This document shows positions 24,900 through 41,112 of a DNA stretch of 64,000 nt, piece after piece. Both the position numbers and the translations under genes were made by a program. The stretch lies in contig OY821789.1 in assembly GCA_963682175.1 (NCBI GenBank), positions 8,494,001 through 8,558,000 on the forward strand. Reading direction: 5' to 3'. Source of the DNA: Triglochin maritima. Taxonomy: Eukaryota; Streptophyta; Magnoliopsida; Alismatales; Juncaginaceae. Numbering within the stretch: position 1 is the first letter of the stretch; each line of letters opens with the position of its first letter. Under the pieces are notes generated by a model. That model searched no databases, was not told where the DNA came from, and saw only the letters and a list, made by a program, of their open reading frames with translations.

Positions 24900-26889
24900 G
24901 TATTAGGGTTGTTGGTAACCCGGTAAAAGGTTATGTTCTCACGGATGTTTGTTTGAAACATAATCATGAAATGTTGGATGTTCGTCAACTTCGTTTTCTT
25001 CACGACAAACGTGAGATTTCAGATGTCAAGAAAGCTCGAATTGCCACGAACAATGCAGCTGGAATTTCAGCTTCTAAGACGATGCAAGCCTTTGTTGCTG
25101 AAGCCGGCGATCATGAAAATGCCGCATTCATTGATAGTGATGTGAGGTAGTGAAAATGTCCATAATCATATTGCATTTGTTTCCAGAATGTTGTCGTATA
25201 AGTTGTTATTCTAGAATGAGTTCGTGCTGTAAATGTTATGTGAATGCTCTGGATTAACTCTGGTTTCTGTTTGGTTACAGAGCTAGCAGAATGATTTGAG
25301 GACGCTGGGCGTGAAATCTTTAAATGTTCTGTAATGGCTTGGAATGACTCTTATTTCTGTAGGGTTACATATAGCAAAATAATCCCCACTTTTCCAAAAA
25401 GAATTATGGACGTTTTGTAAATGTTTTGTAATGCCTCTGGAATGACTCAGGATTCAGTATAGTTACAGGTAAGAAAATGAATTTAGGACCTTCCACAGTC
25501 ATTCTAGAGTGTTTTTTAGAAAATCAATCTGAAAATGAGTTTAGAATGACAGTGAAAATGCTGACGCGATGTGAAATCCTGTTATGGCTCGTGAAAATGA
25601 CTCTGGGATGATTCTGAGACGAGTATGGAATAACTCTAGATTCGTTATGGTCTTTTTAGTTTTACAATTGCACGTGATCCAGAGCTTTTCTAGAATGTGT
25701 CGGAGTCCTGCCAGAATAAGTCATACATATCCGGGGCTTGAATTCGTATGGAATTCACTGGGTTTCCTCTGGAAATCGTTCCTACGATACACTGTCGCAT
25801 TTCCATTGTTCTATGGTTTATCCATAGTCATGCCAGACTTTAGCCAGACCAAATTGCACACTTCTATTTTGAGTGGAAATCATTTGGATCTAGTCTGAGC
25901 TTTTTCTGGAATATGTCTAGTCGATGTATTGTATTTTTTTCCATTTTGTTGCAGAAAAAACTCATGTTTCTTTTTTTCTTGAAATCATTCATAACATTGT
26001 AATGGACTTCATTTGGAATACGTGTTGCCTATGTATTTTTCTTTAGTTTGTCCAGAATCATTCCAGGAATTATCCTGAATCATTTTATACGTGTTTCCAC
26101 ACGCTAATGCGTGGTTTTTATACATATCGCAGGAATGTTTTGAATGAAGTTTGTAATTGAAAGTTTGGACCAGGTGATGCACAAGCTCTGCAGAACCATT
26201 TCACCAAGATACAGTCTTTGGAGTCAAATTTCTTTGATGTTATGGATCTAGACGACGATTGTCGTTTGAGTAACGTTTTTTCGGCTGATTCTTGTTCTCG
26301 TGCAACCTATGAATATTTTGGAGATGCTATATGTTTTGACACGACATATCTTACCAACAAATATGATATGTCATTTGCTCCCTCTGTGTGCGCAGCAATG
26401 CAATCAATCACACATTACAACAACTTAGCTCGCGTTCTTGACAAAGACGAATATCCGTCTAAAGTAATCGGATCTTCCAATTGGCTCTTAGTATGACAAA
26501 GTTCTGGAGGCATCGTTTTGGTGTAGAATGAAAGTTGAACTTTGAAAGGAAAAAAAACCCAACACCAGGCTCAAGGTATGAATGATTGTGACACATTTGT
26601 AGCCCACCGAGTAAGATGCTTAATGGGATGGGCAGATCTAACTCTTGAAGATGACGTAAAATATTTGCACTCAGTTAAGGGAGAATTAGCAATGTACTTG
26701 ATCTCAGATTCAAGATTTAGAAATCCCTAACTAATACTCACTAGATTTGTTAGCTACTGACACTTTTGTAAAGTTGTTCGATATGAACCATATATGTAGA
26801 AAGGGAACACTCTTCACAGATTACATTTTTTTAATCTCCACTTGTCCCTTATGAATCATTGCTAATGCATGTATTTTGTAACCTTTGTC

Positions 26890-28350
26890 GTGATCTTGAA
26901 TGTCCATGGATTATCTCTGGTTTAACCCTGGAGTCCTTTCTGGACTCTCTGGATAGGTTATGGTTCCACTCTGAATACTCAGCATATCCTTAGTGCATCA
27001 TGTAATCACTCTAGATACTCAGCGTATCCTTAGTGCATCGTGTAATGACTCTGGATTCACTCTCGATAGAGTATGGTGCACATCTGGATTCTCCGCGTAC
27101 CCTTCTTGCATCCTGGAATGACTCAGGATCGACTCTGGATTGTTGCTTGATTTAATCAAAAAATTATGGATCGATTTTGGAATCACTCTGGATCGTTGCT
27201 TGATTGAACACAGAATTATTGGATAGTCTCTGGATAGATTATGGTTCGAATCTGGATACTCCGTGTACCCCACGTGCATCCTGGAATCACTCTAAATCGA
27301 CTCTGGGATCACTCTGGATCGACTCTGAATCGCTGCTTGATTGAATCTGAAATTTATGGATCGACTCTAGGATCACTCTGGATCGACTCTGAATACTCAA
27401 CGTATCGTTAGTGCATCCTGTAATCACTCTGGATTCACTCTGGAGAGAGTATGGTGCGAGTCTGGATACTCTGCGTACCCCTCGTGCATCCTGGAATCAA
27501 TCTTGATCGACTCTGGATCATGGCTTGATTTAATGTGAGCTTTGTGGATCGACTCTGGAATCACTCTGGATCGTCTCTGGATTGTTGCTTGATTGAACAC
27601 AGAATTATTGATTGAACACGGAATCACTCTCGACCGTCTCTGAAAATGCCGACTCTGGCAATATTATGGATTGGATTGGGCATGACCCCAGTTTCCTTCT
27701 GGATTGACTTTGGATATATTATGGGTTTATTTTGGCGTAGATTACCTGAAATGACACTGGATATTTTATGGTTACATTCTTGAATTTCTCATGACGCTGG
27801 ACTACGCCTTCATTGTATCTGGATTGGCTCTAGACACCTCAATACATTTGTATTGTATTTAAATTATGAAACCCAAACAAGTAACAACAAAAGGAAATAC
27901 GTCCAAAGTTTTAAAAAGGTTCACAATTTTATTGTGATTCGAATATGGATACATTATGGATTCATTCTGTCATGATGTTGGATTACCGTGGGAATGACTG
28001 TGGTTTGACTCTGGAAATACTCTGGACTAAATGTCTACTCTAGGTCAACCCTGATCTCCATCTGGAAGAACTCTAGATCGATTATGGATTCATTTTTGCA
28101 TGACGCTGTATTACCTCTGCATTGAATCTAGAGTGACTCTGGACTACATTAGGATGACTTTTTGGAATGACTGGATACATTATGGATTCTTTCTTTCATG
28201 ATGATGGATTACCACCGGAATAATTGTCGATCAACTCTGGAATGACTCTGGACTAAATTTCGACAGTGGTCTACCCCTGGTCTCCATCTGGAATGACTCT
28301 GGATAAATTTTAGATTCATTATGGCATCACGCTGGATTACTTCTGGATTG
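26890..28350. repeat. Degenerate CTCTGGAT repeat array with a 378-bp higher-order unit
   Basis: Words such as AATCACTCTGGATCGACTC recur dozens of times at 12-20-bp steps. A longer unit is repeated too: the segment around GTGCATCGTGTAATGACTC at 27,034 returns at 27,412, and that around TTGCATCCTGGAATGACTC at 27,107 returns at 27,484, a shift of 377-378 bp. Related words (GGAATGACTC, CTCTGGA) also occur at 25,240-25,620, upstream of the transposase core. ORFs across it are by-products of the repeats. Confidence 0.7.
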
Positions 28351-28537
28351 ATTATCGTTTCAAAACCACCAGTTTGGACTCACATAAATCAATTTGCAAT
28401 TTAAAAAAAACATGAAACCCAAAAAAGAAACAACAAAGGTAAAGACATCCAAAGTTTTAAAAGACGCCCACAATTTTATTACGAAGCAAATCTGAAAATG
28501 AAGTACACATCGAGACACAACAAAACTCGTACAGGTC

Positions 28538-28846
28538 CTAATCAAATAAGGATCCAAAAGGGCGGGGATAATTCGACATGAAGTCCTTTAGCAACCGCCG
28601 TCGCTTCTCCTCATGGTCCTTTAATTCGAAGAAATGTTCTTCAAGGGCTAGACTAGTTGTCTTATATGTGTCCGGGTTTCCAGTGTGCATGGCTATCTTC
28701 CAGTCATCCACGTAGTTCGTCATTCTCCACCGGCAGAACATTATGGACGTCTCCACATCCTGCAACTCCTTACATCGTTGGCGATGTTTATTTTCTACAC
28801 ACTTAGGATAGCCTCCGAAATTAATCTGGACTGACTCTTGACTCAT
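28538..28846 (-). CDS. Unidentified 102-aa ORF at the right end of the FAR1-type MULE
   Basis: The ORF begins MSQESVQINFGGYP and is hydrophilic and charged, with a C-terminal half rich in Glu, Lys and Arg (HFFELKDHEEKRRRLLKDF) that may form a helix. It converges on the FAR1-type transposase and lies inside the putative terminal repeats, so it could be a second transposon gene or a host fragment picked up by the element. Composition and codon pattern look more gene-like than the surrounding CTCTGGAT repeats. I do not recognise the protein; no signal peptide, membrane segment or known catalytic motif is visible. Confidence 0.4.
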   Translation of the reverse strand: MSQESVQINFGGYPKCVENKHRQRCKELQDVETSIMFCRWRMTNYVDDWKIAMHTGNPDTYKTTSLALEEHFFELKDHEEKRRRLLKDFMSNYPRPFGSLFD

Positions 28847-29155
28847 CTGGACTCACGTTTGTTGCTTCATAACATGTCCGTCTCAAAACAATTGTATGCC
28901 TTATGTAGAAACTTTCTCTTTCAAATATGGTGAAGTCTTTTCACATTCAAATTCCTTTATGATACGTCTTTTCACGTATTAATGGTAAGTCCAGTTCTCG
29001 ATATTCAACAGTCATTCTCTTCTGATCACGGGAACCTTTGCGCTTCAGCTTACAAATGAATTGCTAGATCAACCCCGTTTTCTGGACACGTATTTGCTTA
29101 GTGGTCTTTGACGTGTGACGCGTCACGGACGCTCAGCGTCCGTGTATCAGCACCC

Positions 29156-30216
29156 ATAAAAAGTCGGAGCTAGGGATGCAATTGGTTTGGGTTTATTCGT
29201 TTAATTTAATAAATGTGTATGGGTAAGGAGACAATTTTTGTATTCATTTAAAAAATTATATCAATTTACCTATACTCGTTTTACCAGTTTAATCAATGGA
29301 GTGGTTACGGGTATACCTTTATCAATACATATTTACTCGTTTAATTATTTAATTAGTTATAAATTAATATATAATATATAGTTAAAATAATAAAAAGTAA
29401 GGTTTTTTGTTGACAAAAATTATTGTTTGAGACTTGTTTGTGAGAAAATTGATAATTTCTCATCATTTTGGAGTAGTCAAGCGGTCATGATTGAAAACTA
29501 CGTTCCGACTAAAACAGCTCACGTCTTCATATTTATTTGTGGGTATTAATGGAGCTGACAATTTTCTGTGTTCCATGATAAGCAAGATAAAAAGTTAAGA
29601 AAAATATTTTTAAAGTAATTCGATGTTGTAGGCTTGTAGCACTATCTTTTCTCCTTATTATAGGCTCTCACTAGCGTACACGTACGTGGTTTTGGAAGTG
29701 ATAGTATTGTATTGATGAAATGAAGTTACAAAAAAAGACAAACTCCAGGGAAGATAGGCCTAAGAAGGGGAAGAAAACACCTAATTAATTGCCAAGCCGA
29801 TGGTACAATTGGAAATTTGGAACATAAGTTTTTTAGCAACTTCTAAATGACCAATTAAACTATCTCAACAATACGTAGGTGTATCCAATTTTGTCGTTAA
29901 AGTATCTTGTTATAGAATAAAGTAGGTGTATCCATTTTTGTCGTTAAAATATATTGTTACAGAATAAGTGTGTTTTTCTAATATATTCATTAGACAGACA
30001 GATAAAAACGAAAACATCTCCAATAGTTGCCAAACTTCCGGGGTAATTCACAAACCGAAAAAAAAGTGCAACTATTCGTCGGAAATCCAAACACTAACTA
30101 GTGTTACAAAATCGATTTTAACCTTTGAAACAGAAATAAAACGGGCGTGATAATGAACATGAGTTAAACGTTGTCTTTTTATTATCCTTAAAGTTAAACG
30201 TAATCTTCAATCGGCC
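29156..30216. other. Intergenic, no gene seen
   Basis: AT-rich sequence without a supported gene. CACGTACGTGG (29,679-29,689) is a short palindrome. A short tandem duplication around TAGGTGTATCCA and TTTTGTCGTTAAA lies at about 29,876-29,950. Confidence 0.45.
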
Positions 30217-30277
30217 TGGTTGTTGTTTACCTTGAATATGTGAATTAAGTATGTGTGGGAGAAGAAAATAGACATTC

Positions 30278-30554
30278 GGTCGACCTGTCGGAGTTCGGTC
30301 GACCGGTAGTGCGTTTTATTTGTCCAGGAAAAGTTCCTGGAAGCTTTCGGTCGACCGAAGGGAACTTTTCGGTTGACCGGGTGTGCATTCGAAGGTTTTG
30401 TAGAAGTTCCTGGAAATTCCAGTCGACCGGTACTTAAGTTGCGGTCGACCAGTCGGAGTATTGTGACACTGTCTGGAAATTTCCGGTCGACCAAAGGCGC
30501 GACGGTCGACCAGTGGAGATCCGGATTGCGCTACGATTTTAAGTTCGGTCGACC
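30278..30554. repeat. GGTCGACC palindrome array 4
   Basis: Sites start at 30278, 30297, 30349, 30371, 30421, 30443, 30485, 30504 and 30547. Within-pair steps are 19, 22, 22 and 19 bp; pairs recur every 62-72 bp. The TATA box follows 77 bp after the last site, the same distance as in the related LTR at 4,333-5,164. Confidence 0.85.
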
Positions 30555-31055
30555 GATAGGGACAATTTTGCCTACGTTCTGCATTTTTCTCCAAGCGATT
30601 TGGGTACAATTAATACTTATTTTAGCCTACTATATAAAGACAATTTCGTCATCCTTTGTAATAGAACAATTATTATTGTCTATTTTACATTCTAGAGAGA
30701 AAGAGAGAGAGCATCCTCGTGTGGATTCGATATGAGCAATTTCAGCCGGGTCTTTCTACGCTGGTTGGTTCATGTGTTCTGTAAGTCTCTCGTGTAATTT
30801 GTTTCTCTATGGTAGATTGAGATTGTGTCATCCGTGATTTTTTCCGCATTGCGTTTCCACGTTAAATCTTGTGTTATTGCGTGTTTTTGCGTGGTTGGCG
30901 ACTGTGGATTTGCAATTGTGATTTCTTTTCTCCATTGGATTTGTTATTTTTCGTTCTGCTGCGTATTTGAGATTGATTTTATTCCCTAATAACTGGTATC
31001 AGAGCTTTTTTGGTCCGAATTCTTGGGGGTTTATCGATCTTTCATGCAAATACAC

Positions 31056-31228
31056 ATGGCGAATCAGTGGAAGATCGAGAAGTTGACCCGAGATGTTAAT
31101 TTCAGCTTGTGGTAAGTCAAGATGCACGCAATTCTGGTGTCGCAAGAGGTGAAGGGCGTTCTTGAGGGCATGGAGATGTTGCCGAAAGAAATGTCCGAAC
31201 AAGATAAGTTGAGGTGCGACAAGAAGAC
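31056..31228 (+). pseudogene. N-terminal fragment of copia gag
   Basis: From the ATG at 31,056 the frame reads MANQWKIEKLTRDVNFSLW, then a TAA stop, then VKMHAILVSQEVKGVLEGM and so on. This matches the N-terminus of plant copia gag proteins, in which a short basic segment leads to a ...F.LW..KM...L motif. The stop codon and the LTR inserted at 31,229 leave about 57 codons. Gag would form the retrotransposon particle; this piece cannot. Confidence 0.7.
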
Positions 31229-32318
31229 TGTAGGATTTCGTGTCCCTATGTATGTGTATATTTTTAAAAATTAATACAAGCATACATGATTAATTTCATA
31301 TTTTCATTGAATTTATGTACATGTTTATGTTTATTCTAATATCATGCATTCCTACACATATTAAAATAATCAAAAGAGAGAGAATCATACACAAAGGTTC
31401 TCTAAAACCTGTTAGAAGATTCGGAGTTCCGTTGCCCGTCGAATCGCCTGCCGATTCACCCGCCGATTCGCCTACAAGTGTTCATCAAACTCTAAACAAG
31501 ATGAAAGAGAAAAAAGCTAGTCAATCAATATCTAATTAAGCTTAGAATCTAGCTAATAAACTCTCTAAAATCTCCGGAGATTTTAATCGCCAAAACTTAA
31601 AACTATTAGGAGAATTTTCGTGGTGATTAAAGAAGAGATTAAGGAGAGAGAATTATTGCATTAATTCTTATTAAACAAGTATGGTGAGAGGAGCTATTTA
31701 TAGCCTCCCAATCACCCACATCAAGAACTATTCTCTAGCCATGATCTTTTGTTTTTTCTCTCCTAAAATTAATCTCAATTTGCCACATAAGCATCCCAAA
31801 AAAACGTTTGACCAAATCTGAAATTTATCCAACCCATGATCTAATTATTCTCTTAATAATTCTGGCAGAAATCGTGTCAATCGGTCGACCGAAATTAACC
31901 AACCGTTCGACCGATTGATAGTTAATTCGCGATTTCGGTTAGACCATGAAACCTAACGGTCAACCCATCACACGCACCTAAGGCTACTGTGATTTTCTGG
32001 TCGAACAAAGCACACAAATGGTTGTACGATTCAACGTGAGAATCAACAACTGGAAATTTCCAGTCGGACTGAGTCCTTAGTCGGTCGACCGATCACGACC
32101 AAGATCAATAAGCGAAATCTCCTTGATGTTTTCGGTCGAACCACAACCCTCCACCAGTCGACCGGTCACTACCAACACGAACTTACGGAAGCTATTATGG
32201 ATTTTTGGTCGATTGGTCTCCTAAAAATGTTCGACCGTTTTGTCCGATTTTGCCTTTTATCAAATTTTGGATTTCATCTCCAACAAAATTTGATCTTTAG
32301 GGGTTTTAGTAAATTCAT
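31229..32318 (-). mobile_element. Partial type 2 LTR (antisense)
   Basis: It starts TGTAGGATTTCGTGTCCC right after the gag fragment and parallels 22,725-23,826 throughout, including the AAAGGTTCTCTAAAACCT segment, the TATA-like CTATAAATA (complement, about 31,703-31,695), the array, and the ending AAATTTGATCTTTAGG. About 1 kb of the full LTR is missing at its right side, where it meets the next LTR near 32,320. No right-hand target duplication was found. Confidence 0.75.
31883..32236. repeat. GGTCGACC palindrome array 5
   Basis: Sites, several diverged, start at 31883, 31905, 31937, 31958, 31999, 32020, 32062, 32083, 32134, 32156, 32207 and 32229. Within-pair steps are 22, 21, 21, 21, 22 and 22 bp; between pairs 32-51 bp. 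Although this is the same LTR family as the array at 23,353-23,721, many individual sites differ while the pairing is kept. Confidence 0.8.
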
Positions 32319-32324
32319 ATATCG

Positions 32325-33130
32325 TGGGTTGGGAAATGGGATACAACGATGCGCTACACGAAGACATATCAAGATGCACAGCGAAAACACAAAACGTATA
32401 TTGCACGCGAAAAAAACTAACGTCTTGTCATCTCCCAAACTTAACGTAACAAGAAACACACGCACAAGATGAAAGAAAAAAGCAATGACACCACACCTCT
32501 CACGCACGCGATTTACAAGGTTCGGCAACGTGCCTACGTCCTTTGGGGTGTCTCCTGTGGGTTTCCTTTCCTTCCTTCGACTTCTCCAACAAGAGAAGCA
32601 ACCAAGATTACAAGTTGATGGATGCAATTTGTCATCAAAAGCACTCTAGATCTCTCTGTAGTCCTAATCTCTCTCAAGGAAATAATGATGAGTTGTATAC
32701 AAAATTATGGCGAAAAACCCTTAAATAGTAGGTTAAATTCGTACATGAGAACATGCAAAACCGTACAGAAAATGTGGGCAATGGTCGACCCGAATCCTCA
32801 ACGGTCGATCGTATCGTTGTTTGTGAAACTCTCTGGAAGTTTCCGGTCGACCGCGTTCCCGGAATCGATCGACTGATCCACACTGCTGATCCTCGCCTAG
32901 AAGACTCTGGAAGTTTTCGGTGGGGCACACCGGTCGACCAATCCACACTTCGATCCGAGCCCGTGAGCTCTGGAAGTTTTCGGTCGATTGCGTGCTCAAT
33001 ACCGGTCGACCGATCCGCACTTTTCGAGCAAACCTTGCATGCTCTGAAAATTTTCGATCGACCGTCTCCTCCACTGGTTGACTGAATCTCTTGTTTCCTG
33101 TACTTAACAAATATAAACCAATTTTCAACA
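32325..33130 (-). mobile_element. LTR, type 4 (antisense)
   Basis: The right end reads CCAATTTTCAACA, so the LTR in its own sense starts TGTTGAAAATTGG, unlike the other three types. The left end is placed at TGGGTTGGGAAATGGG (32,325) but is less certain. In sense order it carries the palindrome array (33,083-32,783), a TATTTAAGG box (about 32,728-32,719) and the block AGGACGTAGGC...GCCGAACC (complement near 32,519-32,541), which also occurs in the 16,558 LTR. No target duplication was found. Confidence 0.65.
32783..33083. repeat. GGTCGACC palindrome array 6
   Basis: Sites start at 32783, 32803, 32845, 32867, 32932, 32982, 33004, 33056 and 33076. Within-pair steps are 20, 22, 22 and 20 bp. 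The intervening CTCTGGAAGTTTTCGG sequence recurs, showing that the array grew by duplication of units of about 70-80 bp. Confidence 0.8.
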
Positions 33131-34184
33131 GGACCCATGCATGGGCATGCGTAGGCAATTGCCCACGCCTGATTTTTTATGTTGTGGACACTTCTTGAAA
33201 TGTGTCCACCCCTATTCTTACATATTTAAAGCATTATAACAATGTTATTTCGTTTATATAGAGAGAGAAAAGTAATGGTGTAGTGATTAATCATAGGATG
33301 CATCATGCGTTGAAGTCCGAGTTCGACTCCCATGTTCGCCAAGCACTTCACCGTTGAGATACTAAGTTGTTAATGTTTATATGTAGTTTAGTAAATATAT
33401 AATAATGTGTATTTCGTGTACACAAAATACAATATTAAGAATGCTTAATATGTGTGGTTTCAGCACTTCACCACAAAATTCAAACTCTTCGGGTTTTTTT
33501 GAATGCTTAATATGTGTGGTTATGTTTTCAAGGAAGAAGCTCCGGTAATGTTTTCATAAGAGAGAACTCTTAATTTTTGATTTCAGAGTGGTTATGTAGT
33601 ACATACATTGGAAATTGTTACTCACTTACTCAGGTAATTATTTGTTAAAGAAGATAGGCAGATCCAACATTCACCTATACTACATTGGTAATCTTTATAT
33701 AGATTAAGAATTCAAGAGTTAAGCTTCAATTAATAATATGATTAAATGTGACATCATGCAGCTTTGCGAGTATCACAAGTAGTTGCTAAGGTGATAAGCA
33801 ACAGAGTACTATGAATTTCAGCAACAAAATGGGAAAGCCTTACAAAAAAGAATTATCAAGAAAATAAAATACAACAGTTCCTACTGCAGGATGAATTTTC
33901 CACCTTGGAGCAATTCATCAGACAACTTAGTCACCACTCACAAACTACTTTGCACCGTCTCTATACAACATATTGATATACAAACAAATATTATCTCACA
34001 AAATCTGCACTCTTGCAAACCTAAATAACAGCCAGACTAGCCAGAGGTATTGAGACAACATGGATCTCTTTTTCCTTTTCATAAAACAGAATAATTCTAA
34101 TTGTGCGGGATATTTATATTTCTAGTTGTGGATGCACATAACAAAAGACGAAGAATATCGTGGTGTCATACCTTTGTGTCGTTT
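33131..34184. other. 3' flank of the CDPK gene
   Basis: No independent gene. It contains a possible SINE (listed separately) and, next to the stop codon at 34,185, the presumed 3' UTR of the CDPK (minus strand), extending to an unknown polyadenylation site. Confidence 0.4.
33255..33420 (+). repeat. Possible tRNA-derived SINE
   Basis: TGGTGTAGTGATTAAT (33,276-33,291) resembles a Pol III A box and GAGTTCGACTCCC (33,319-33,331) is a good B box, about 40 bp downstream, the order and spacing of a tRNA-derived SINE head. The remaining tRNA cloverleaf is not recognisable, so it is not a tRNA gene. Borders are approximate. Confidence 0.4.
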
Positions 34185-39825
<5,641 letters not shown>

Positions 39826-40425
39826 GGTTTGGAGGGACTGGGGTGGGTTTGGTGGGTTTTGGAGGGAGGTGGAAGATGATGGGGGATTTGTTGAGAGGTC
39901 CTTCTGGTTTTCGGTTATATTTTATGGGTTTTGGTTTGGCCGTTTGGGGTTTTTTTTTTGCAATGGTGTTTTTTTATTGGGTTGGGTGTTTTTTCTTGTG
40001 TGGTCTCTAGATGTGTTGTATTTGTGGAGGTGTCCTTAGATAGTTTATATTTCTTGGATCCTTTTCTTGTGTAATGCTTTGTTTACTTGGGTCCTTGAGG
40101 TTTTGGGTAGGGGTGTAAACATGACGGCTGTATGGTTATAACATATCCATACATATATTAAATAAACACATGTATATCTATTTTTGGTTTGGTTTGGGAT
40201 TTTGTTTTGTTTTGTTGCAATGCTGCTTTTTGATTGGGTGTTTTTCTTGTGTGATCTCTAGATGTGTTGTGTTTGTGGAGGTGCCCTTTGTGCTTGCCTA
40301 TTTTGCTCATGTTTTTTTTTCAAAACAATTCCAAATTTTTTGGATGGATTGTTTGGTTTTGAGAGTTGTTCATCATTCATAAACCATTTATGAGGATGAA
40401 TACTTTCGTTAGTTTTGCAATATTA
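39826..40425 (-). promoter_or_regulatory. Upstream region of the CDPK gene
   Basis: This region lies upstream of the CDPK start codon (39,825). It is G/T-rich on the plus strand, i.e. C/A-rich in the gene's sense, as in many plant leaders. I see no clear TATA box at the usual distance, so the promoter is not resolved. It ends at the PIF transposon whose left target site is 40,423-40,425. Two short related segments (39,905-40,025 and 40,180-40,280: GGTTTTGGTTTGG, TTGGGTGTTTTTC, TCTCTAGATGTGTTGT) show a local duplication of about 250 bp. Confidence 0.4.
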
Positions 40426-41112
40426 GAGCACCCTCAACGGGTGCTCTTTGGGGTTGGGTCGGAGGGGGACCCGACAACCCCAGCCCCCCTTAATGGGGGG
40501 CGGACCCAGGTCGGGTCCAGACCTGGGTTTCTGACCCGACCTGGGAGCAGACCCGGACTGGCCATATGGCCAGCCCGGGTTGGCTGAATTTTATTTTGTT
40601 TTTGTTATTTTTTGTTTTTATATTTGTTATTTAATATATATTTGATATGTATAGTAATTTATATAATTAGAATATATTTGTGAAAATTAAAATAAATGAA
40701 AATAATTAATGAAAAGTAGTAAGATAAATGTAAAAATAATAATAATTATAAATGTAATTAATTAAAGGAAATTAGTAAGATAAAAAACTCATAATAAAAT
40801 TTCACACATGAATTTACCTAGGTTCACCAAAAAAATGCATTAGTAACCCAAAAAATCGGCAGAGAAATACTAATAAATCTCAAAAATAAAAGTGTGCATT
40901 TTTTTTAACTAATTAGTAAAAAAGGAAATTAAATAAATGTACAAATAACCCAAAATAAAGGGAATTAAATTAACATAAACTGCTTACATAAGCAAACACA
41001 CATAGATATGACTACTTCCATAACTGAAAATACGAAGGAAATGTACTTAAACCAAATACATCATTCTAAAATAAGTTCAACCGATTAACAACAAAGTACG
41101 TAACTAAACCGA

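Larger units (their letters stand above)
22455..26730 (+). pseudogene. FAR1-type MULE transposase, interrupted by an LTR
   Basis: A FAR1 zinc-finger domain starts at about 22,496 (MPYVGM, stop, FKSFEKIRDFYTSFADVSGF ... CTFTCSKEG) and runs to NCHARI at 22,724. There it is cut by an LTR and resumes at 24,900 with RVVGNPVKGYV ... CLKHNHEML, restoring the C-C-H-N-H pattern of the FAR1 finger. At about 26,170-26,490 the MULE transposase core begins (LQNHFTKIQ ... GDAICFDTTYLTNKYDM, including the first catalytic Asp). The catalytic remainder is not recognisable, and a last ORF at 26,542-26,730 is unplaced. In-frame stops, a frameshift after CSKEGAP and the insertion make this a pseudogene. Confidence 0.75.
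22043..29155 (+). mobile_element. FAR1-type MULE with nested LTR
   Basis: The left end reads GGCATAATGATTTACGGACG and the complement of the right end GGGTGCTGATACACGGACG, similar over about 30 bp. The right end also contains a 21-bp near-palindrome at 29,124-29,144. Between them lie a FAR1-type transposase gene (plus strand, broken), a 2.2-kb LTR inserted in it, a long array of CTCTGGAT-type repeats, and a convergent ORF at 28,846-28,538. No clear 9-bp target duplication was found, so the borders are inferred from the inverted-repeat similarity and the gene content. Confidence 0.5.
30217..31228 (+). mobile_element. 5' end of a copia element (type 1 LTR, primer site, start of gag)
   Basis: The LTR runs from about 30,217 (TTGTTGTTTACCTTGAATATG) to about 30,993 and is the sense counterpart of the solo LTR at 4,333-5,164. 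The palindrome array lies at 30,278-30,554 and TATATAAAGA at 30,631-30,640, 77 bp downstream of the last site. Immediately after the LTR is TGGTATCAGAGC (30,994-31,005), the standard plant initiator-Met tRNA primer site. A copia gag start follows. The element is cut off at 31,228 by a type 2 LTR. Confidence 0.8.

Noticed and set aside
27019..27627. ORFs with repeated NPES and EYPDSHH words
   Set aside because: They are translations of the CTCTGGAT repeats, which also run through stop codons in every frame.
29124..29144. Hairpin as a transcription terminator
   Set aside because: It lies at the putative MULE end, matches the other end of the element and is not preceded by a transcribed gene on the right strand.
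33276..33331. A tRNA gene
   Set aside because: Only box-like motifs are present; no acceptor stem or anticodon arm can be formed.
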